A program made the position numbers and the translations under genes. Of a DNA stretch of 64,000 bases, positions 60,027 through 64,000 are shown in pieces (the first letter of the stretch is position 1; each line of letters begins with the position of its first letter). The notes beneath the pieces were generated by a model. That model did no database searches, was not told the DNA's origin, and saw only the letters and a list, made by a program, of their open reading frames with translations. Origin of the DNA: Salvia splendens. Lineage: Eukaryota; Streptophyta; Magnoliopsida; Lamiales; Lamiaceae. The stretch lies in the NCBI RefSeq assembly GCF_004379255.2, contig NC_056033.1:40698719-40762718 (forward strand). The letters run 5' to 3'.

Positions 60027-60638
60027 AAGCATAGTTAACGCATGCGGGCCGAAACGCACCTGGGTCCCGGCCCGCGTCCTGCGCGTTGGAAGAGCTCCGG
60101 GATAGGTCTAAGCAGCGCCTGGGGACGAGCCACCGGCCTAAGGTCGGATCTGGTTGCGGCCCTGCCCGGCGTTACACGCCTCCGAGACAGGACGCGTCGC
60201 GGTCCGCCCAGCGTTGGAGGAGGTTCGGGCCGTACCCGGCCCGCAATTTTGATTTTTTTTAATTCGAATTTTTCTATAAATACCTTTTATTCCACATAAT
60301 TTTTATTACCAATCTACTTAATTTCTCTCCCTCTCGAACTAAATCACTCAAATATATCCGTCAAAATGTTATGTTTTAATGTTTTTATTTAATTTAAATA
60401 TCTATGTTTTTAATTTTGAATTTTCGAATGAATTTTGAATTTCTTGTGTTTTAATTGCTCAGCGTGTTCAAATTTTACAAGTAAAAATAGGTTGGATTTT
60501 TGAATAGTGCAATTTAATAGTTGAAGCCTAAATGGGGACTGTAGGATTATAGAAGTTGTGGTCTGGGCCTGAAAATTAAGAGAATGGTGACGTGGAGTGG
60601 ACTTGGGGCCTAAATCTAGGCCTGAGTGAATAATGCTC
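60027..60638. mobile_element. PIF/Harbinger (Tourist-like) element
   Basis: About 612 bp between TAA repeats (60024-60026 and 60639-60641), with ends AAGCATAGTTA and, inverted, GAGCATTATTC. The left 200 bp are GC-rich (CGGGCCGAAACGCACC), as in the subterminal part of the Harbinger element at 35642. The + frame at 60042-60299 is low-complexity and resembles no protein. Confidence 0.55.
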
Positions 60639-60641
60639 TAA

Positions 60642-61587
60642 TATTTTGTTAATTTTCATAGTATTCACAACATGCTTTTGTCTCTAACATAGTAATCCTA
60701 TTAGGACTATCTTGTTATGCTGAAATAGATTGAGGGAATAAAAGAGAAAATAGGAAGGAAGTTACAATTCTATTCAGTTTTTTTTTTGTATTTTTATTTT
60801 ATTTATTTTGTCATACTAAATAAATGAATAGAAAAAAATATATACCAAATTACTACTCCCTTATTTCTAAAATTAAATGGGCTCGATGCACCTAAACTTC
60901 ATGCTCAAGCTTTGACGGCTTAGCAACGCATGCATACTCGTCTAATTTGGTGAAAATGAGTACTATTCGTCCTTTTAACTAACTAGTGTTAACACACGTG
61001 CTCACGGGACATAAGATTTTCAAATTATGAAGATAAATTATAAAGTAAGTAGATTAAAAAAGAGAGGATAATAAGAATGTAATAATATATATGGTCAAGA
61101 ATATGTGTTAATTACAATAAGTATAAACACCTAAAAAGATTAAAAGCAATAGGAGTAACAAAAAGAGAAATGTACTCCTCCGAACCCACTCTAAATGAAA
61201 CGTTTTACATTCGACAAACGATTTTATACAATTTTAATTTATAATATGAGTAGAGTAAAATAAAATAAAACAAATGACAAAGGGGAGACATGTGAATAAG
61301 AATTAAAGAGTATGGGTAAGTTAAAATAAGATCTAGTATAAATAAAGGAAAATGCATGACTACAGATCAAAGAGGAAAAATCCAAGCATTGAATTATATG
61401 ACCGTATATTATTCAAATAAAGAGTACTTTCGAGTCTTTAGAGAACATCAATTAATGTAGGACTTCAGGAGGCGATGCCATATTAGGAATCTGGATATTC
61501 TCGTTCATACAACAAAGTGAATATACTGGATTAGTCAGTTATTTGGTTTGCCAAGACGTTTTTCATCCCATAAAAAATGCACAACGA
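60642..61587. other. AT-rich intergenic DNA
   Basis: No gene or clear repeat structure seen. Confidence 0.45.
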
Positions 61588-61890
61588 TGTGAACACGCTA
61601 ATCAAGCATCGCCAATATCTCAATATTCTGCAAAAGAAAAAAATAAGGGAATACAAATAGAAAAAATTAAAAAGAAGGAATCAAAAGAAATTATAAAGTT
61701 AATACATAAATAAAAGTTTTCACAATCAATATATTTATGTGAACACACTAACCAAACATCGCCAATATCTCAATATTCTGCAAAAGAAAAAAATAATGGA
61801 AACAAATAGAAAAATTTAAAAAGAAGGAATCAAAAGAAATTCTAAAGTGAATACATAAATAAAAGTTTTCACAATCAATATATTTAATTT
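61588..61890. repeat. direct tandem repeat, two units of about 150 bp
   Basis: TGTGAACACGCTAATCAAGC near 61588 recurs as TGTGAACACACTAACCAAAC near 61738. CGCCAATATCTCAATATTCT, AGAAGGAATCAAAAGAAATT and AAAGTTTTCACAATCAATAT are shared in the same order. Confidence 0.85.
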
Positions 61891-61910
61891 TTCATGAAAA
61901 AAGATAAAGA

Positions 61911-62315
61911 TACCTCCATCTTAATTTAAAATCGATGAAAATTATTGTTATTCACATTAGATGAATTACGTTGATCAAGAAAAACATTAACTATAATTAC
62001 GGGACTTTGAACGAAACCACCAAATTGGCTACACAAAAAATAAATTAAATTTAGTAGGATCAAAGACAACGAAATATAATTAAATAAAAAAAGGAATCAA
62101 AAGAAATTATAAAGTGAATCCATAAATTAAAAAATACCTCCATCTTGATTTAAGTCGACGACTGAAAATAACAGTTATTCACAACACATGAATTACTTGA
62201 TCAAAAACAACATCACTTATAATTTGAGACTTTGAATGGGACTATCAACATCGGCTACAGAAAAATAATAATATTAGTAGGATCGAAGACAATGAAATAT
62301 AATTAAATTAATAAT
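61911..62315. repeat. diverged direct repeat of about 200 bp
   Basis: A segment with TACCTCCATCTT(A/G)ATTTAA, TATTCACA and GGATC(A/G)AAGACAA(C/T)GAAATAT occurs at about 61911-62080 and again at about 62141-62310, continuing the tandem array upstream. Together this is a minisatellite-like zone of roughly 700 bp. Confidence 0.7.
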
Positions 62316-62758
62316 TTGTAATTAAATAAGAAATAGTATTAAAAATAATTTTAAATAATAATTAATAACAAAATGGCAAAATTATTAACATAAGGATTAG
62401 AAAGTACTATAAATTGATCAAATGAAAAAAGGCCCATTGCATTACTAATTTATATGGTCCAATAAAGATGCCATAAAATGATAGACTAAAATAATTCATT
62501 GCTAAAAATAATATCTATACTTTACTTTTATTAATTAAATATCTTTTTTACAAACCTCTCTTTTCTATATATTGATGACATATATTTGTCAATATATATA
62601 CTATGCGTGTGTCGAAGACTAATGAGTATTTACAAAATCTCATTATTCAAATTAAAAATACTACTATATACTATAAGTTAACATCTCTGATATCAAGCAG
62701 AATATATTGATAGTACAACTTAAACCCCTATTTAGTTAAAAAGGGTATCAATTAAAAG

Positions 62759-63767
62759 TACTCCATCCGTCGTGCGTTAATTGCACGTTTCATTTTGGAC
62801 ACGAAAATTAAGGAATGGGTAATTAGTGTTCCATCCGTCGCGTTAGTTGCACGTTTCATTTTGGACACGAAAATTAAGGAATGAGTAATTAGTGTTTTAA
62901 GTAGAATGGATAATAAGATAGGTAAAGTGATTAAATATTTTAGGGATGAGTTTTAATTTCAATTTTTATCCAATATTTTTTATCAGTAACAGTATTCAAA
63001 ATTATTTAAACTATTAATATTAAGAATACTTCAATTAAACAATTTGAATGGTAAATCTGGAAACAACAAAACATGAACTAACACAATTGAAAAAAATTGC
63101 TTCAATTAAGCGGTACATTCAAAAAAATTCAAAACTGAGTCAACAATTCTTAGCAGCAGAATTAAAAAGTTAAGACACCGTCCCTCTCCCCAGTCGACAA
63201 CAGCGCCGTCGGAAGTAGAGGCCGTAGAGCCTTGAGACCATCATTTCTCTTCGTCATTAGCGGCCCTACTTTCACCCCAATTCGTCATATCGGCGTTTAT
63301 CCCTACCACTTGCAAACCCACCAGAATCAGAGGTCTTCATGGTGAGTGAGACGTCGTCGACGGGGAAAGAGGTCGGGATTCGAGAGCGCCATGGATTAAT
63401 CCACCTACCATCTACCTTTTCTGAGTTGGACATGGCAGATCCGCAAGGGAAGATCGTGGACAGAGAAAAACGGAGGCGTAATCTATCTAGGGTTGAGAGA
63501 GAGAGAGAGAATTAATTGGAGGCGTATTCTTAGTGTTTGTAGAGAGAGAAATAGTTGGAGGCGCATTGAGAGAGAAACGTAATTTTTGCAAATGAATTGA
63601 GGGTCGGTGGAGTAGGTGGATAATTAATCAATGTCATTAAATTAGCGTTAATTAAATGTAATAAGGAAACTTAAATAATTCTATTTTTACTCAACATGGA
63701 AATTGTGCAAGTAACTTGGGACGCTCAAAAAGGAATATAGTGCAAGTAGCATGAGATAGAGGGGGTA
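62759..63767. mobile_element. composite Stowaway/mariner-like element around a gene-like segment
   Basis: The left end TACTCCATCCGTC is followed by TTAATTGCACGTTTCATTTT, and the first 75 bp are duplicated in tandem (62759 and 62832). The right end, on the other strand, reads TACCCCCTCTATCTCATGC and continues into TTGCAC and GAGCGTCCCAAGTTA. Between them lies a GC-richer block (63170-63560) with CT-rich and GA-rich runs like a 5' UTR. It may be a mariner-like MITE pair that captured or flanks genic DNA. Confidence 0.45.
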
Positions 63768-64000
63768 TATAATTACTGTTGTCTACTACTATTATTATTT
63801 ATTATAGTAAATATTAAAAAACACTAATTATCAAATCTACAGGCGGAGGAGGAGGAGGTGCCGCCGCCATTTTCCCCTCTCTCTCTCCCCTACGACCACC
63901 ACTCCCTCCGCCCTACTTGCCGCTTGCCAAGCCTCTCCACCGTCGTGCATCCCTAGTTCTACCGCCCTACTTCACGCCCGCCTCTTCAGCTATCCCACCA
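63768..64000. other. window end, GC/CT-rich sequence
   Basis: From 63841 the DNA turns CT- and CCGCC-rich, as in the 5' UTR or first exon of a gene. No ORF can be supported before the window ends. Confidence 0.3.

Noticed and set aside
60042..60299. 85-codon + ORF rich in Arg/Gly/Pro
   Set aside because: It lies in the GC-rich subterminal part of a Harbinger-like element and has no protein resemblance.

Overview
This window is nuclear DNA of a flowering plant, almost certainly a eudicot. The genes are split by short AT-rich GT-AG introns, the protein families are plant ones (pectin acetylesterase, VQ/HAIKU1-like, EXORDIUM, 14-3-3, class-I carboxylesterase), and the spaces between genes are full of LTR retrotransposons, MULE-type inverted-repeat elements, PIF/Harbinger and Stowaway-like MITEs. 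Protein resemblance suggests Lamiales, but this is an impression from memory and was not tested. All gene models were spliced by eye from reading frame, GT-AG signals and family similarity.

Layout. (1) 286-17935: a 12-exon pectin acetylesterase gene on + whose second intron is blown up to 15.2 kb by a Ty1/copia element (1100-15882). That element is itself split in its gag by a very young non-autonomous Ty3/gypsy chromovirus derivative (1626-10835) with 3,165-bp LTRs. (2) 17718-27255: a tandem duplication carrying the last pectin acetylesterase exon and a small secreted 8-cysteine protein gene. Copy A has been invaded by an old LTR element and two MULE-like inverted-repeat elements; copy B keeps the empty sites and a dead copy of the last exon. 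(3) 28274-49873: a mostly ordinary gene-rich stretch. It holds a farnesol-dehydrogenase-like SDR (-) with a 2-nt frameshift, a DUF829/TMEM53-like hydrolase-fold protein (-), a PIF/Harbinger element with a broken ORF1, an uncharacterised membrane protein with a Cys-rich domain (+), a DPH4-type J-protein (+), a small unknown plant protein (+), a carboxylesterase (+), the proteasome deubiquitinase RPN11 (-) and a VQ-motif HAIKU1-like protein (+). (4) 51508-58662: an inverted-repeat element carrying a CHUP1-like gene fragment, a 14-3-3 gene (-) with an in-frame stop at codon 124, another MULE-like foldback element, and an EXORDIUM-like gene (-). (5) 58.7-64 kb: gene-poor, with MITEs and tandem repeats.

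The genes are independent housekeeping or developmental loci; there is no operon-like or obviously clustered pathway. The most unusual points are the nested retrotransposons inside a gene that still looks intact, the duplicated cysteine-rich gene whose amino-acid changes cluster at one end, the element whose repeats supply the start and stop of a CHUP1-like ORF, and the lesions in the SDR and 14-3-3 genes.
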